From RGIG3009 sp045590855 (lineage in GTDB: Bacteria; Bacillota; Clostridia; Oscillospirales; Acutalibacteraceae): DNA of 43,681 bases. Position 1 is the first letter of the stretch, and each line of letters begins with the position of its first letter. Below are positions 1 through 8,122 of the stretch, piece after piece. The stretch spans positions 1 through 43,681 of the forward strand of contig JAZNRV010000036.1 of assembly GCA_045590855.1 (NCBI GenBank), given 5' to 3'. Both the position numbers and the translations under genes were made by a program. The notes beneath the pieces are model-generated. The model worked only from the letters and a program-made list of their open reading frames with translations, made no database searches and was not told where the DNA came from.

Positions 1-26
1 CATTTTTACAACAACCAACGCATACA

Positions 27-67
27 ACTAAAAACAAAACTGACTCCCCTTGAGAAGAGAAGTCAGT
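27..67 (-). terminator. Terminator of the GH1 beta-glucosidase gene
   Basis: Imperfect hairpin with arms 39-51 and 55-67 (outer 7 bp ACTGACT/AGTCAGT perfect, two mismatches further in, loop GAG). Read on the minus strand it is followed by a T-rich run (TTTTGTTTTTAG), as expected of an intrinsic terminator about 110 nt past the stop codon. I see no convincing gene in 68-175. Confidence 0.55.
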
Positions 68-175
68 ATGTTGCTTAAAATTTAATTTCAACTACCATAA
101 AGGCCTTTTTTGTACTGTCCGCACAAATTGGGGCAGTTCACAAGCGTTTGACAGCCCTTTTTATTATAGCGAAAA

Positions 176-1519
176 TTAATCGGCGACACCGTCGGCAATG
201 ACGCGTTGATAATAGTACCAACTGTCACGGCGGAAGCGTTCTTTGGTCTCAAAATCCACTTGGCGCAAGCCGAAAATGTGGTCGTAGCCGCGGACGTAAA
301 TTTCGTTGGTGTCCATGACAGACCAGTGGAAATAGCCGTCGACCGGAATGCCCAGCGAAATGGCGCGCGACACTTCACGCAGTTGTTCACGCAAAAAGTC
401 AATGCGGTATTCGTCTTTGCGTTCTTCTTCTAAATTGCCCCACTTTTTCTTGGAAATGCCGTTTTCGGTGATGATGATGTGTTTGCCGGGGTATTTTTGA
501 TGCAGTTCGAGCAAAACGTCCATAATGGCTTGGGGATATACCGAGAAGCCATAGTCGTCTTTGGGATAGCGCGTATCCGGTAACATGGTCCATTTAAACG
601 GCGAGTCTTCGCAATAGCCGACAAAGAAACCGCCGTAGATATTGGCACCGATGAAATCCATTTCCTCAAAGTTTTCTGCCAACTCTTGCTGTGCGTTTGC
701 GGGCAGGTTATCGGCATAGTGCGGGTGGTCCAAAAGAAGTTGAGGATAACGGCCGCACAACATCGGCTCCATCCACAAGCCGCAGTAGGCGGCGTCCCAT
801 CGTTCGGCGGCACCGATGTCTTTGGGGTCATTGGAATAGGTGTAGGCGGGTGCCAAGTGGTTCACAGCACCGATTTTGCCCGAAAAGCCCATGCTTTTGT
901 AAAGCTTGATGGTTTTGTAGTGGGCAAGCAGCATATTGTGCGTGGCTTTCATGGCGAGTCCCATATCTTTTAAAAACGGTGCGGTGACCGCGTGCGAATA
1001 GGCGTAGGTGGCGTTGGCAATGGGCTCGTTGACGGTGCTCCAATACTCTACACGGTCGCCAAACGCTTCGAAACACGTTTTGGCATAGGTTAAAAACCAA
1101 TCGATAAAATCGGGGCAGGCAATGCCGCCCATTTCGATAACCCAATACGGCAAATCGCAATGGAACAAATCGAAAAAGGCAACGATGCCCGCTTCTTTGA
1201 GAGCGTCAATCATATCGCTGTAATAGTCGATGCCGGCTTGTTCTACGCGGGTTGGGCCGTCCGGATAAATGCGTGACCACGAAATGGAAAACCGGAAAGC
1301 TTTGAGGCCCAGCTCTTTCATATCTAAAATGTCGTCGCGGTAGCGATGGTAAAAATCGGCGGATTTTGCCGGGTCGGCTTCGCCGTAACGTTCCGGAAGT
1401 AAGGGGTGGTAGTGTTGGTGAACGTCTTCACCTTTGCCGCCCTCGAAGCAGCCGGATTCGATTTGGCACGCCGAACTGGCGGCGCCAAACAAAAAATCTT
1501 TTGGAAAAGGAAAGTTCAT
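176..1519 (-). CDS. Glycoside hydrolase family 1 beta-glucosidase/6-phospho-beta-glucosidase-like
   Basis: A cytosolic retaining beta-glycosidase of family GH1, 447 aa, the usual family length. The acid/base motif TVNEP (Glu ~165) and the nucleophile motif ITENG (Glu ~352) are both present, so it should be active. The N-terminus (FPKDFLFGAASSACQIE) is the standard GH1 start of the barrel, and there is no signal peptide. Two family motifs are altered: the usual HWDLP reads HCDLP (~120-124), and the late WS.xDNFEW region reads HWSVMDTNEI (~398-407). The sugar preference may therefore differ from textbook enzymes, and I cannot tell glucoside from 6-phospho-glucoside specificity. The start ATG has GGAGAA about 6 nt upstream. 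It is transcribed divergently from an AraC regulator across a 160-nt intergenic region, an arrangement that suggests control by that regulator. No PTS or ABC sugar transporter lies in the window. Confidence 0.9.
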   Translation of the reverse strand: MNFPFPKDFLFGAASSACQIESGCFEGGKGEDVHQHYHPLLPERYGEADPAKSADFYHRYRDDILDMKELGLKAFRFSISWSRIYPDGPTRVEQAGIDYYSDMIDALKEAGIVAFFDLFHCDLPYWVIEMGGIACPDFIDWFLTYAKTCFEAFGDRVEYWSTVNEPIANATYAYSHAVTAPFLKDMGLAMKATHNMLLAHYKTIKLYKSMGFSGKIGAVNHLAPAYTYSNDPKDIGAAERWDAAYCGLWMEPMLCGRYPQLLLDHPHYADNLPANAQQELAENFEEMDFIGANIYGGFFVGYCEDSPFKWTMLPDTRYPKDDYGFSVYPQAIMDVLLELHQKYPGKHIIITENGISKKKWGNLEEERKDEYRIDFLREQLREVSRAISLGIPVDGYFHWSVMDTNEIYVRGYDHIFGLRQVDFETKERFRRDSWYYYQRVIADGVAD

Positions 1520-1558
1520 AGTTATTCTCCATTCTTAATCAAATTTTGTACCACTATC

Positions 1559-1587
1559 ATTGTGACGGGTTTTTTAAGAAAAATCAA
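1559..1587 (-). promoter_or_regulatory. Possible promoter of the GH1 gene
   Basis: On the minus strand, TTGATT (1582-1587), a 17-nt spacer and CACAAT (1559-1564) give a 4/6 + 4/6 sigma-A match about 40 nt upstream of the start codon. It is weaker than other promoters in this window, which would fit a gene that needs activation. Confidence 0.4.
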
Positions 1588-1607
1588 CCGCGACGCTTCT
1601 TAAAACA

Positions 1608-1647
1608 TTCGCAAAAATTCTCAAATGTGTTGACGTTCGCAAAAATT
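1608..1647. repeat. Two direct repeats TTCGCAAAAATT, likely AraC-type binding sites
   Basis: Identical 12-nt direct repeats at 1608-1619 and 1636-1647, start to start 28 nt apart. The second fills much of the spacer of the regulator's own promoter, and both lie upstream of the divergent GH1 promoter. AraC-family proteins commonly bind direct repeats, so autoregulation plus activation of the GH1 gene is a reasonable inference. Confidence 0.55.
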
Positions 1648-1658
1648 TTTGTTACAAT
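1630..1658 (+). promoter_or_regulatory. Promoter of the AraC-family regulator
   Basis: TTGACG (1630-1635), 17-nt spacer, TACAAT (1653-1658): 5/6 and 5/6 matches to sigma-A. The -10 box is only 23 nt from the ATG, so the leader is very short and starts just before the GGGAGGTG ribosome site (1669-1676). Confidence 0.75.
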
Positions 1659-1681
1659 TTGATTGGTTGGGAGGTGAAAAC

Positions 1682-2497
1682 ATGTTGTATGAGCCGATGC
1701 TTGTCGGGAGCAAACCGTACCGTGTGGGATTGTGTGACGATTGTGATTACCAAACGGCGCATTGCCACAAGGAAATGGAAATTTTATACGTTGTTTCGGG
1801 CGAACTGAAAATTGTTTTGAGCAACCAACCGTGTGTGGTTAAAGCGGGGGAGGTGGTGTTTGTTCCCGGTATGACCATGCATTTTGTTACCAAAATCAGT
1901 GATGGTACGCGATTCTTGTTTTTGGAAATCGGTCCGTTTTTTTTGGGAAAGTCTTTTGAAACGCTTCAAAAACTTTCTTACGCACAGCTGATATATACAA
2001 AAACGGAAGAATTAAAAAACATTTTTGCTTTGCTCGACGAAATCGTCGAGGAAAGGCAACAGAAAACTTTTGAATCGGGACTGATTATACGAGGCGATTT
2101 ATATAAGTTGGCAGCGGTGTTATACCGTTCATTTCCTCAAAAGAAAGTAGTTACAAAAAACGAGAAAGAACAGTTGCTGACACAAGTGGCAGAAGAATTA
2201 ATCCAAGAGCGCTACCATACGGCAATTACCGTAAGGGAGGCCGCTGCGCTTTGCGGGTACAGTGTGAGCAGTTTTTGCCGCGTTTTCAAAAACGCGTTCG
2301 GCACGAGTTTTCACGCGTTGCTTAACGAGGTGCGAATAGAAAAAGCACAGTTGTTGTTGCAGGATACTACGCTGACGATTGCCGAAATCGCTCGGCAGAC
2401 CGGATTTGCAGACACAAAAGCGTTTTGTCGGTTGTTCAAAAAGCAAAGCGGTATTACCGCCACTGCTTTTCGTCAGGGAGAGAGTGGGAATTTTTAA
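1682..2497 (+). CDS. AraC-family transcriptional regulator (cupin + AraC HTH)
   Basis: A 271-aa two-domain regulator. Residues ~10-95 form a cupin-type sensing domain (including HKEMEILYVVSGE and GEVVFVPGMTMHFV), which in related proteins binds a sugar or other small ligand. Residues ~165-268 carry the double helix-turn-helix, with the expected second-helix sequence TIAEIARQTGFADTKAFCRLFKKQSG. I chose the ATG at 1682 because GGGAGGTG lies 5 nt upstream; a TTG at 1649 would place its start codon inside the promoter. It is divergent from the GH1 gene, so a beta-glucoside is the likely inducer, but that is inferred only from position. The direct repeats in the intergenic region are candidate binding sites. 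Confidence 0.9.
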   Translation: MLYEPMLVGSKPYRVGLCDDCDYQTAHCHKEMEILYVVSGELKIVLSNQPCVVKAGEVVFVPGMTMHFVTKISDGTRFLFLEIGPFFLGKSFETLQKLSYAQLIYTKTEELKNIFALLDEIVEERQQKTFESGLIIRGDLYKLAAVLYRSFPQKKVVTKNEKEQLLTQVAEELIQERYHTAITVREAAALCGYSVSSFCRVFKNAFGTSFHALLNEVRIEKAQLLLQDTTLTIAEIARQTGFADTKAFCRLFKKQSGITATAFRQGESGNF

Positions 2498-2517
2498 AAA
2501 ATTTTGTCGGTTTTTCC

Positions 2518-2546
2518 TTTACAGACGACAAAAAAAGTGTTATGAT
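2518..2546 (+). promoter_or_regulatory. Promoter of the PFOR gene
   Basis: TTTACA (2518-2523), 17-nt spacer, TATGAT (2541-2546). Only 20 nt separate it from the stop codon of the AraC gene. The predicted transcription start (~2553) falls at the foot of the hairpin 2551-2573. Confidence 0.8.
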
Positions 2547-2550
2547 ATAC

Positions 2551-2577
2551 ACTGATGCCTTACGGTCATCAGTTTTT
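2551..2577 (+). other. 5'-end hairpin of the PFOR transcript (or terminator-like attenuator)
   Basis: Arms ACTGATG (2551-2557) and CATCAGT (2567-2573), plus an inner CC/GG pair, followed by TTTTTG. It begins within a few nt of the predicted transcription start. It could be a 5' stem-loop that stabilises a highly expressed mRNA, or it could end read-through from the upstream regulator. It is too close to the start site to be an ordinary attenuator. Confidence 0.55.
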
Positions 2578-2608
2578 GTTAATTTATCCTTAAAGGAGGA
2601 CATATTCT

Positions 2609-5600
2609 ATGGCAAGAAAATTCAAAACCATGGACGGTAACAACGCCGCGGCGCACGTATCTTATGCGTTTACCGAAGTGGCGGGAATTTATCCCATCAC
2701 ACCGTCCAGTCCCATGGCGGACTACGTTGACCAGTGGGCGGCTGCCGGTCAAAAAAACATTTTCGGCACGACCGTAAAAGTGGCGGAAATGCAATCCGAA
2801 GCGGGTGCTGCCGGTACCGTGCACGGCTCGTTGGCAGCGGGTGCGTTGACCACCACCTACACAGCTTCGCAGGGCTTGTTGCTCATGATTCCGAACATGT
2901 ACAAAATCGCCGGCGAATTGTTGCCGTCGGTGTTCCACGTGTCGGCCCGTTGTGTAGCTTCGCACGCGCTGAACATCTTTGGTGACCATTCCGACGTGTA
3001 TGCTTGCCGTCAAACCGGTTTTGCTATGTTGGCTGAAACCAACCCCCAAGAAGTTATGGACCTTGGTGCTGTTGCTCACTTGGCAACCATCAAAAGCCGT
3101 GTGCCGTTTATTAACTTCTTTGACGGTTTCCGCACCTCGCACGAAATTCAAAAAATCCAAATTTGGGATTATGACGACCTTGCCGAAATGTGCGACATGG
3201 ACGCTGTCAATGCGTTCCGCAAACGCGCTCTCAATCCGGAACATCCGGTAATGCGCGGTTCGCACGAAAACGGCGACATCTTCTTCCAACACCGCGAAGC
3301 GTGCAACGCTTATTACGATGCCGTTCCCGCTATTGTGGAAGAATATATGGGCAAAGTCAACGAAAAATTGGGTACCGATTATCAACTTTTTAACTACTAC
3401 GGTGCTCCGGATGCTGACCGCGTGATTGTGGCAATGGGTTCGGTTTGCGACGTAGCGGAAGAAGTCATTGATTACTTGACTGCTGCCGGCGAAAAAGTCG
3501 GTTTGGTCAAAGTTCGTTTGTATCGTCCGTTCTCGGCGGCTCATTTTGCAGCAGCAATTCCCGCTACCGCCAAAACCATTGCTGTTCTTGACAGAACCAA
3601 AGAACCCGGCGCGTTGGGCGAACCGCTTTATTTGGACGTGGTTGCCGCTTTGGCAGCACAAGGCCGTAAAGCAAAGGTTATCGGCGGTCGTTACGGCTTG
3701 GGCTCGAAAGATACTCCTCCTTCCAGCATTTTTGCCGTATACAGCGAAATGAAGAAAAAATGCCCGAAAGCACAATTCACCATGGGCATTGTCGACGACG
3801 TAACCAATTTGTCGTTGCCGGAAAAAGAAGCTCCCAACACGGCTGCCGAAGGCACCATCGAATGCAAGTTCTGGGGCTTGGGCGGTGACGGTACGGTTGG
3901 TGCTAACAAAAACTCCATCAAAATCATTGGTGACCACACCGACAAATACGTGCAAGCGTATTTCCAATACGACTCCAAGAAAACCGGTGGTATTACCATT
4001 TCGCACTTGCGTTTTGGTGACCAACCTATCAAGAGCCCGTATTATATCAACAAAGCCGACTTCGTGGCTTGTCACAACCCCTCTTATGTAACCAAAGGTT
4101 ACAAGATGGTCAATGACGTGAAACCCGGCGGCGTGTTCATGATTAACTGCCAATGGACTCCCGAGGAGTTGGAACATCATTTGCCGGCAGAAGCCAAACG
4201 CTATATTGCCAAAAACAACATCCAGTTGTATACCATTAACGCTATTGACTTGGCTATGCAAATCGGTATGGGCAAACGCACCAACACCATTTTGCAATCT
4301 GCATTCTTCACGCTCGCAAAAGTGATGCCGCAAGAAGAAGCTATCCAATATATGAAAGACGCTGCCACCAAGTCCTATTCCAAAAAAGGTATGGACGTTG
4401 TGGAAATGAACCACAAGGCCATTGATGCCGGTGCTACCGCGTTTGTGAAGATTGACGTGCCTGCCGCTTGGGCAAAAGCCAAAGACGACGCTGCGGCTCC
4501 TGCCAAAAACGGTCCTGCCAAATTGGTGAAGATGGTGGACAACATCATGGAACCCGTGGGCAAAATGAACGGTGACTCGTTGCCGGTTTCCGCCTTTGTG
4601 GACCATGCTGACGGTACGTTTGAACAAGGCGCATCCGCTTACGAAAAACGCGGTGTTGCCGTGATGGTTCCCGAATGGAACGAAGACACTTGTGCCAAAT
4701 GTAACAAGTGCGCGTTTGTTTGTCCGCACGCTACCATTCGTCCGTTCGCTTTAAGCGAAGAAGAAGTGGCGGCAGCTCCCGCAAACATGAGAAAATCTCC
4801 GAAACCGATTGTCAAAACCAACTACACCTACACTTTGGCTGTTTCGCCGATGGATTGTATGGGTTGCGGCGTTTGCGTTGGCGTTTGCCCGACAAACTCC
4901 TTGACCATGGTTTCGCGCGAATCGCAAGAAGACCAACAAGCGGTATTTGATTACTGCGTGGAAAAAGTTTCCGAAAAACCGGAAGTGCAAGGCAACTCGG
5001 TTATCAGCAGCCAATACAAACAACCTTTGTTAGAGTTCTCCGGCTCTTGCGCCGGCTGTGCCGAAACCGCGTATGCGCGTTTGGTTACGCAACTGTTTGG
5101 TGACAGAATGTATATCTCCAACGCCACCGGTTGTTCGTCCATCTGGGGTGGCCCTGCTGCCACTTCGCCGTACACCGTTAACAAAGACGGTCATGGTCCG
5201 GCTTGGGCAAACTCCTTGTTTGAAGACAACGCCGAGCACGGTTTTGGTATGTACTTGGGTCAAAAAGCCATCCGCAATCGTTTGATTGAAAAAGCCAAAG
5301 AAATTGCTGCTTCTGACAAAGCTTCCGCTGAACTCAAAGCCGCTGCTGAGGACTATTTGAACACGGTAAACGATGGTGCCAAGAACACGGTTGCCTCCAA
5401 AACGTTGGCTGCCGAAGCAGCAAAAACTGCCGACAAGTGCGAACTTTGCAAAGACATTACCGAAAACAGCGAATATCTTTCCAAAAAATCGGTTTGGGTA
5501 TTTGGTGGTGACGGTTGGGCATACGACATCGGTTTCGGTGGCGTGGACCACGTTCTCGCTTCCGGCGAAGACGTGAACATCATGGTCTTCGATACCGAAG

Positions 5601-6130
5601 TGTATTCCAACACCGGCGGTCAAGCTTCCAAAGCTTCTCAAATCGGTCAAGTGGCACAATTTGCCGCTGCCGGTAAAGCCATTGCCAAGAAGAGCTTGGC
5701 GGAAATCGCGATGTCCTATGGTTACGTGTACGTTGCACAAATCGCCATGGGCGCCGACATGAACCAAACTGTCAAAGCGATTGCCGAAGCCGAAGCTTAT
5801 CCGGGTCCGTCGCTCATCATCGGTTATGCGCCGTGCGAAATGCACAGCATCAAAGGCGGTATGGTGAACTGCCAAGCCGAAATGAAGAAGGCTGTGGATT
5901 GCGGTTACTGGAATATGTTCCGTTTCAACCCTGCGGCTGAAAAGAAATTCGTCATTGACAGCAAAGCACCGACCACCAGCTATCGTGACTTTATCATGAA
6001 CGAAGCTCGTTATTCTTCGCTGACTCGTTCTTTCCCCGAACGCGCCGAAGCGCTGTTCACCCAAGCGGAAGAAGCGGCGATGGCACGTTACGAACACTTG
6101 CAAAAACTGCAAGCGTTGTACAACGACTAA
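2609..6130 (+). CDS. nifJ: Pyruvate:ferredoxin (flavodoxin) oxidoreductase, single-chain
   Basis: Converts pyruvate and CoA to acetyl-CoA and CO2 while reducing ferredoxin or flavodoxin; the core of anaerobic pyruvate catabolism. At 1173 aa it is the homodimer-type enzyme with all domains fused. The N-terminal pyruvate-binding domain (GIYPITPSSPMAD) is followed by the CoA/transketolase-like domain (~260-400) and the gamma domain (~420-600). A two-cluster ferredoxin domain has CAKCNKCAFVCPH (~695) and CMGCGVCVGVCP (~750). The C-terminal TPP domain has GGDGWAYDIG (~967). The proximal-cluster cysteines SGSCAGC (~814/817), NATGC (~842) and APCEMHS (~1076) match the order known for Desulfocurvibacter africanus PFOR. 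AAAGGAGGA lies just upstream of the ATG. It is monocistronic, with its own promoter and terminator. The gene is strongly biased in codon choice, as expected for an abundant protein. Confidence 0.97.
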   Translation: MARKFKTMDGNNAAAHVSYAFTEVAGIYPITPSSPMADYVDQWAAAGQKNIFGTTVKVAEMQSEAGAAGTVHGSLAAGALTTTYTASQGLLLMIPNMYKIAGELLPSVFHVSARCVASHALNIFGDHSDVYACRQTGFAMLAETNPQEVMDLGAVAHLATIKSRVPFINFFDGFRTSHEIQKIQIWDYDDLAEMCDMDAVNAFRKRALNPEHPVMRGSHENGDIFFQHREACNAYYDAVPAIVEEYMGKVNEKLGTDYQLFNYYGAPDADRVIVAMGSVCDVAEEVIDYLTAAGEKVGLVKVRLYRPFSAAHFAAAIPATAKTIAVLDRTKEPGALGEPLYLDVVAALAAQGRKAKVIGGRYGLGSKDTPPSSIFAVYSEMKKKCPKAQFTMGIVDDVTNLSLPEKEAPNTAAEGTIECKFWGLGGDGTVGANKNSIKIIGDHTDKYVQAYFQYDSKKTGGITISHLRFGDQPIKSPYYINKADFVACHNPSYVTKGYKMVNDVKPGGVFMINCQWTPEELEHHLPAEAKRYIAKNNIQLYTINAIDLAMQIGMGKRTNTILQSAFFTLAKVMPQEEAIQYMKDAATKSYSKKGMDVVEMNHKAIDAGATAFVKIDVPAAWAKAKDDAAAPAKNGPAKLVKMVDNIMEPVGKMNGDSLPVSAFVDHADGTFEQGASAYEKRGVAVMVPEWNEDTCAKCNKCAFVCPHATIRPFALSEEEVAAAPANMRKSPKPIVKTNYTYTLAVSPMDCMGCGVCVGVCPTNSLTMVSRESQEDQQAVFDYCVEKVSEKPEVQGNSVISSQYKQPLLEFSGSCAGCAETAYARLVTQLFGDRMYISNATGCSSIWGGPAATSPYTVNKDGHGPAWANSLFEDNAEHGFGMYLGQKAIRNRLIEKAKEIAASDKASAELKAAAEDYLNTVNDGAKNTVASKTLAAEAAKTADKCELCKDITENSEYLSKKSVWVFGGDGWAYDIGFGGVDHVLASGEDVNIMVFDTEVYSNTGGQASKASQIGQVAQFAAAGKAIAKKSLAEIAMSYGYVYVAQIAMGADMNQTVKAIAEAEAYPGPSLIIGYAPCEMHSIKGGMVNCQAEMKKAVDCGYWNMFRFNPAAEKKFVIDSKAPTTSYRDFIMNEARYSSLTRSFPERAEALFTQAEEAAMARYEHLQKLQALYND

Positions 6131-6144
6131 TCGTTTGTAAAAAC

Positions 6145-6183
6145 AAAACCGCGTCTCAACAAAAGTTGAGGCGCGGTTTTTTT
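6145..6183 (+). terminator. Terminator of the PFOR gene
   Basis: Arms 6145-6160 (ending CCGCGTCTCAAC) and 6165-6180 (GTTGAGGCGCGG), with one G-T wobble and a 4-nt AAAA loop, running into seven Ts. A textbook intrinsic terminator 14 nt after the stop codon. Confidence 0.92.
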
Positions 6184-6235
6184 GTGCAAACCTTTGCCAA
6201 AAAGACATATACTACTATGTGCGGGAGGTGTTTGT

Positions 6236-6949
6236 GTGAACCAAAAAATCGCTGTGCCGTGGCAAAAAATTATTTTTTTGGCTGTGCTCATTACCATGGT
6301 AGGTTCTGCGGTAACGGTTGGAATCTCTTTGTGGATGGCACCCTCGGTGCCCGCCGAGGGGAGTGTGCGTATTAAAAGTGACTACGTGTTGATGTTTTTA
6401 CAATGTTTGCTCGGGATTGCGGCAATGTTGTTGCCACGTTGGTTGTCCCGCAAATGCAGGTGGAAAATTCCGTCGCGCATGATTATTTTGTATGCGCTTT
6501 TTTTGTATTGCGCCATCTATTTGGGAGAAGTGCGCGGTTTTTATTATTTGATTCCGCGTTGGGATACCGTGCTGCATATTTTCAGCGGTGTGGCGTTGGG
6601 GGCGCTTGGGTTTTCGGTGTTGAGTTTGCTCAACAAAAGCGAGCGTGTTCCGCTGTCGCTCAGCCCCGCGTTTGTTGCTTTGTTTACGTTTTGTTTTGCG
6701 GTTGCCGTGGACGTGGTGTGGGAAATGTATGAGTTTTTTGCCGACAGCGTTTTTTTGACCAACATGCAAAAACATTCCTTAGGCAACGGTGCTCCGTTGC
6801 TCGGCAAGTTGGCGCTGGCAGACACCATGGAAGATTTGATGGTGGATGCCCTTGGTGCGCTTTTTATTGCGGTTGTGGGATACGTTTCGTTGAAATTTCA
6901 AAAAGGATGGGTGGAAAAACTGATTGTAAAACGCACCTTTAAGCAATAG
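6236..6949 (+). CDS. YjdF/DUF2238-like membrane protein
   Basis: A 237-aa integral membrane protein with about six hydrophobic segments (near residues 12-31, 50-70, 82-100, 112-136, 150-172 and 205-225). Between the last segments it has conserved acidic and polar residues: HIFSG (~113), DVVWEMYEFFADS (~162-174) and DTMEDLMVDALGA. This pattern of WE.YEF, then D.MxDL..D..GA, recalls the YjdF (DUF2238) family of uncharacterised membrane proteins; I recognise the pattern from memory only. No function is known. I chose the GTG at 6236 because GGGAGG lies 8 nt upstream. No strong promoter was found in the short gap after the PFOR terminator. The 3' end overlaps the end of the convergent spoIID-like gene by 11 bp. 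Confidence 0.65.
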   Translation: MNQKIAVPWQKIIFLAVLITMVGSAVTVGISLWMAPSVPAEGSVRIKSDYVLMFLQCLLGIAAMLLPRWLSRKCRWKIPSRMIILYALFLYCAIYLGEVRGFYYLIPRWDTVLHIFSGVALGALGFSVLSLLNKSERVPLSLSPAFVALFTFCFAVAVDVVWEMYEFFADSVFLTNMQKHSLGNGAPLLGKLALADTMEDLMVDALGALFIAVVGYVSLKFQKGWVEKLIVKRTFKQ

Positions 6950-7922
6950 ATACACCGGTATAATAGTGTTTTAAGATGTCGTCACAAGCAAAACCTTGTT
7001 CCGCCATGGCTTTGGCACCAAACTGGCTCATTCCGACACCGTGACCGTACCCTTTTACCGAAAAGGTAAACCCCTCTTTGGTGTGCGAAACCGAAAAACA
7101 AGCCGACGGCAAACCCAACGCATCCCGCACAGCTTTGCCGCTGAATGTTTTTTCGCCGATGGTAATACCCACCACCGAGCCGGCGGGCGACAGCGTGGGT
7201 GTGCCGGTAATCCACCCGTCGGCATTGCCGGATAGCGACAGGTTGGGGAAGGCTTTTGCAAAGTTTTCGTCAGTGACCGTGACGGTTTGAGTGGCGCGTG
7301 GCGAAAGCGAATCGCTGCCGCTTGTTACCGACTGCAAATACGGGAAATCGGTTCCCCATACCACAGATGAAGTTTCGGTTTTGCCCCAGTTGCAACTGTG
7401 ATACGCGGCAAAAATGGGATTGCCGTTATACAAAATGCGTTTTCCGAAAACCGCATCCACCGCCGAAGCAATGCGCTCCAAGTTGGCATCGTATTGCTCG
7501 CCCCACAGTTTTTTGAGGCCGTCGGGGGAATAGGTGGTGGGGAACGAAGCGGGAACGGATGAAAAATGAGCACCTTGCAACGCCGCATTGTCCGTGTTTT
7601 TTTGTTTTTCATACGTGTAATAGGTATACGAAGCGACGGCTTGTGCTTTGAGTGCTTCAACGGGGTAGGAAGCGGGCATTTCGGCCGCCACGGTGTAGAT
7701 TAGAAAATCGCGTTCGGAAAAAGAGTAGATGGCACCCCCTGCGGTGTCCAGTACTTTAAAAACGGCGGTGGGGGTTTCTTTTTTGGTTTCTTCTTCCGTT
7801 TTTACTGTCGGTGCGGTGGGGGTATCGGTTTTGGCGGGACTTGCGGGTGTTTTGACAAACGGAAGAGGGATAAGTGCTAAAACGATATAGCAAATAAGCG
7901 AAAGTAAAGAAAAAGTTTTCAT
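6939..7922 (-). CDS. spoIID: SpoIID/LytB-domain protein
   Basis: A 327-aa membrane-anchored protein of the SpoIID family. In Bacillus and Clostridioides, SpoIID is a lytic transglycosylase that cleaves peptidoglycan during engulfment of the forespore. An N-terminal hydrophobic helix (~5-22) is followed by a Thr/Pro/Lys-rich linker and the SpoIID domain. The domain starts at RDFLIYTVAAEMPASYPVEA, continues with the EALKAQAVASYTYY motif and ends with the hallmark GYGHGVGMSQFGAKAMAEQG and ILKHYYTG. The ATG at 7922 was chosen over one six codons upstream because AAGGTG lies 6 nt before it. No other sporulation gene is in the window, so a wider cell-wall role (LytB type) cannot be excluded. Converges on the YjdF-like gene with an 11-bp overlap. 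Confidence 0.88.
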   Translation of the reverse strand: MKTFSLLSLICYIVLALIPLPFVKTPASPAKTDTPTAPTVKTEEETKKETPTAVFKVLDTAGGAIYSFSERDFLIYTVAAEMPASYPVEALKAQAVASYTYYTYEKQKNTDNAALQGAHFSSVPASFPTTYSPDGLKKLWGEQYDANLERIASAVDAVFGKRILYNGNPIFAAYHSCNWGKTETSSVVWGTDFPYLQSVTSGSDSLSPRATQTVTVTDENFAKAFPNLSLSGNADGWITGTPTLSPAGSVVGITIGEKTFSGKAVRDALGLPSACFSVSHTKEGFTFSVKGYGHGVGMSQFGAKAMAEQGFACDDILKHYYTGVSIA

Positions 7923-8001
7923 AGCAGGCACCTTTGACATAAAATGATAAAAATTTTTTATAAAACTGCAAATTCAAAAGAAACGTCCACAGATTTTGCT
8001 A

Positions 8002-8037
8002 AAAAATGCAATTTTTGGAAAGGGGAATTGCGTTTTT
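8002..8037. other. Hairpin in the spoIID-gltA divergent region
   Basis: Arms AAAAATGCAATT (8002-8013) and AATTGCGTTTTT (8026-8037), 12 bp with one wobble and a 12-nt loop. It lies upstream of both divergent genes and would be transcribed only if the spoIID promoter is to its right. No clear minus-strand promoter could be assigned; role unknown. Confidence 0.4.
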
Positions 8038-8062
8038 CAAAAAGGGAAAGCATTTCAAAGGG

Positions 8063-8092
8063 TTGACAAGGGTGTGCTCGGTGCGGTATAAT
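8063..8092 (+). promoter_or_regulatory. Promoter of citrate synthase
   Basis: TTGACA (8063-8068) and TATAAT (8087-8092), both perfect consensus, with an 18-nt spacer. Among the strongest-looking promoters in the window; leader about 25 nt. Confidence 0.88.
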
Positions 8093-8122
8093 ATGAGGTA
8101 TTACAAATAAAGGGGCATGGTC

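Noticed and set aside
88..175. Cys-rich frame on the minus strand past the GH1 stop (..CQTLVNCPNLCGQYKKG)
   Set aside because: It is only ~25 residues outside the GH1 gene, without its own start and ribosome site; probably chance.
2579..4729. Very long (716 codons) open frame antisense to the PFOR gene
   Set aside because: A by-product of strong codon bias in PFOR; rich in His/Phe/Arg/Val with no domain, start site or ribosome site. Similar long antisense frames occur opposite rpoC (21241-22695) and rpoB (25564-26844).
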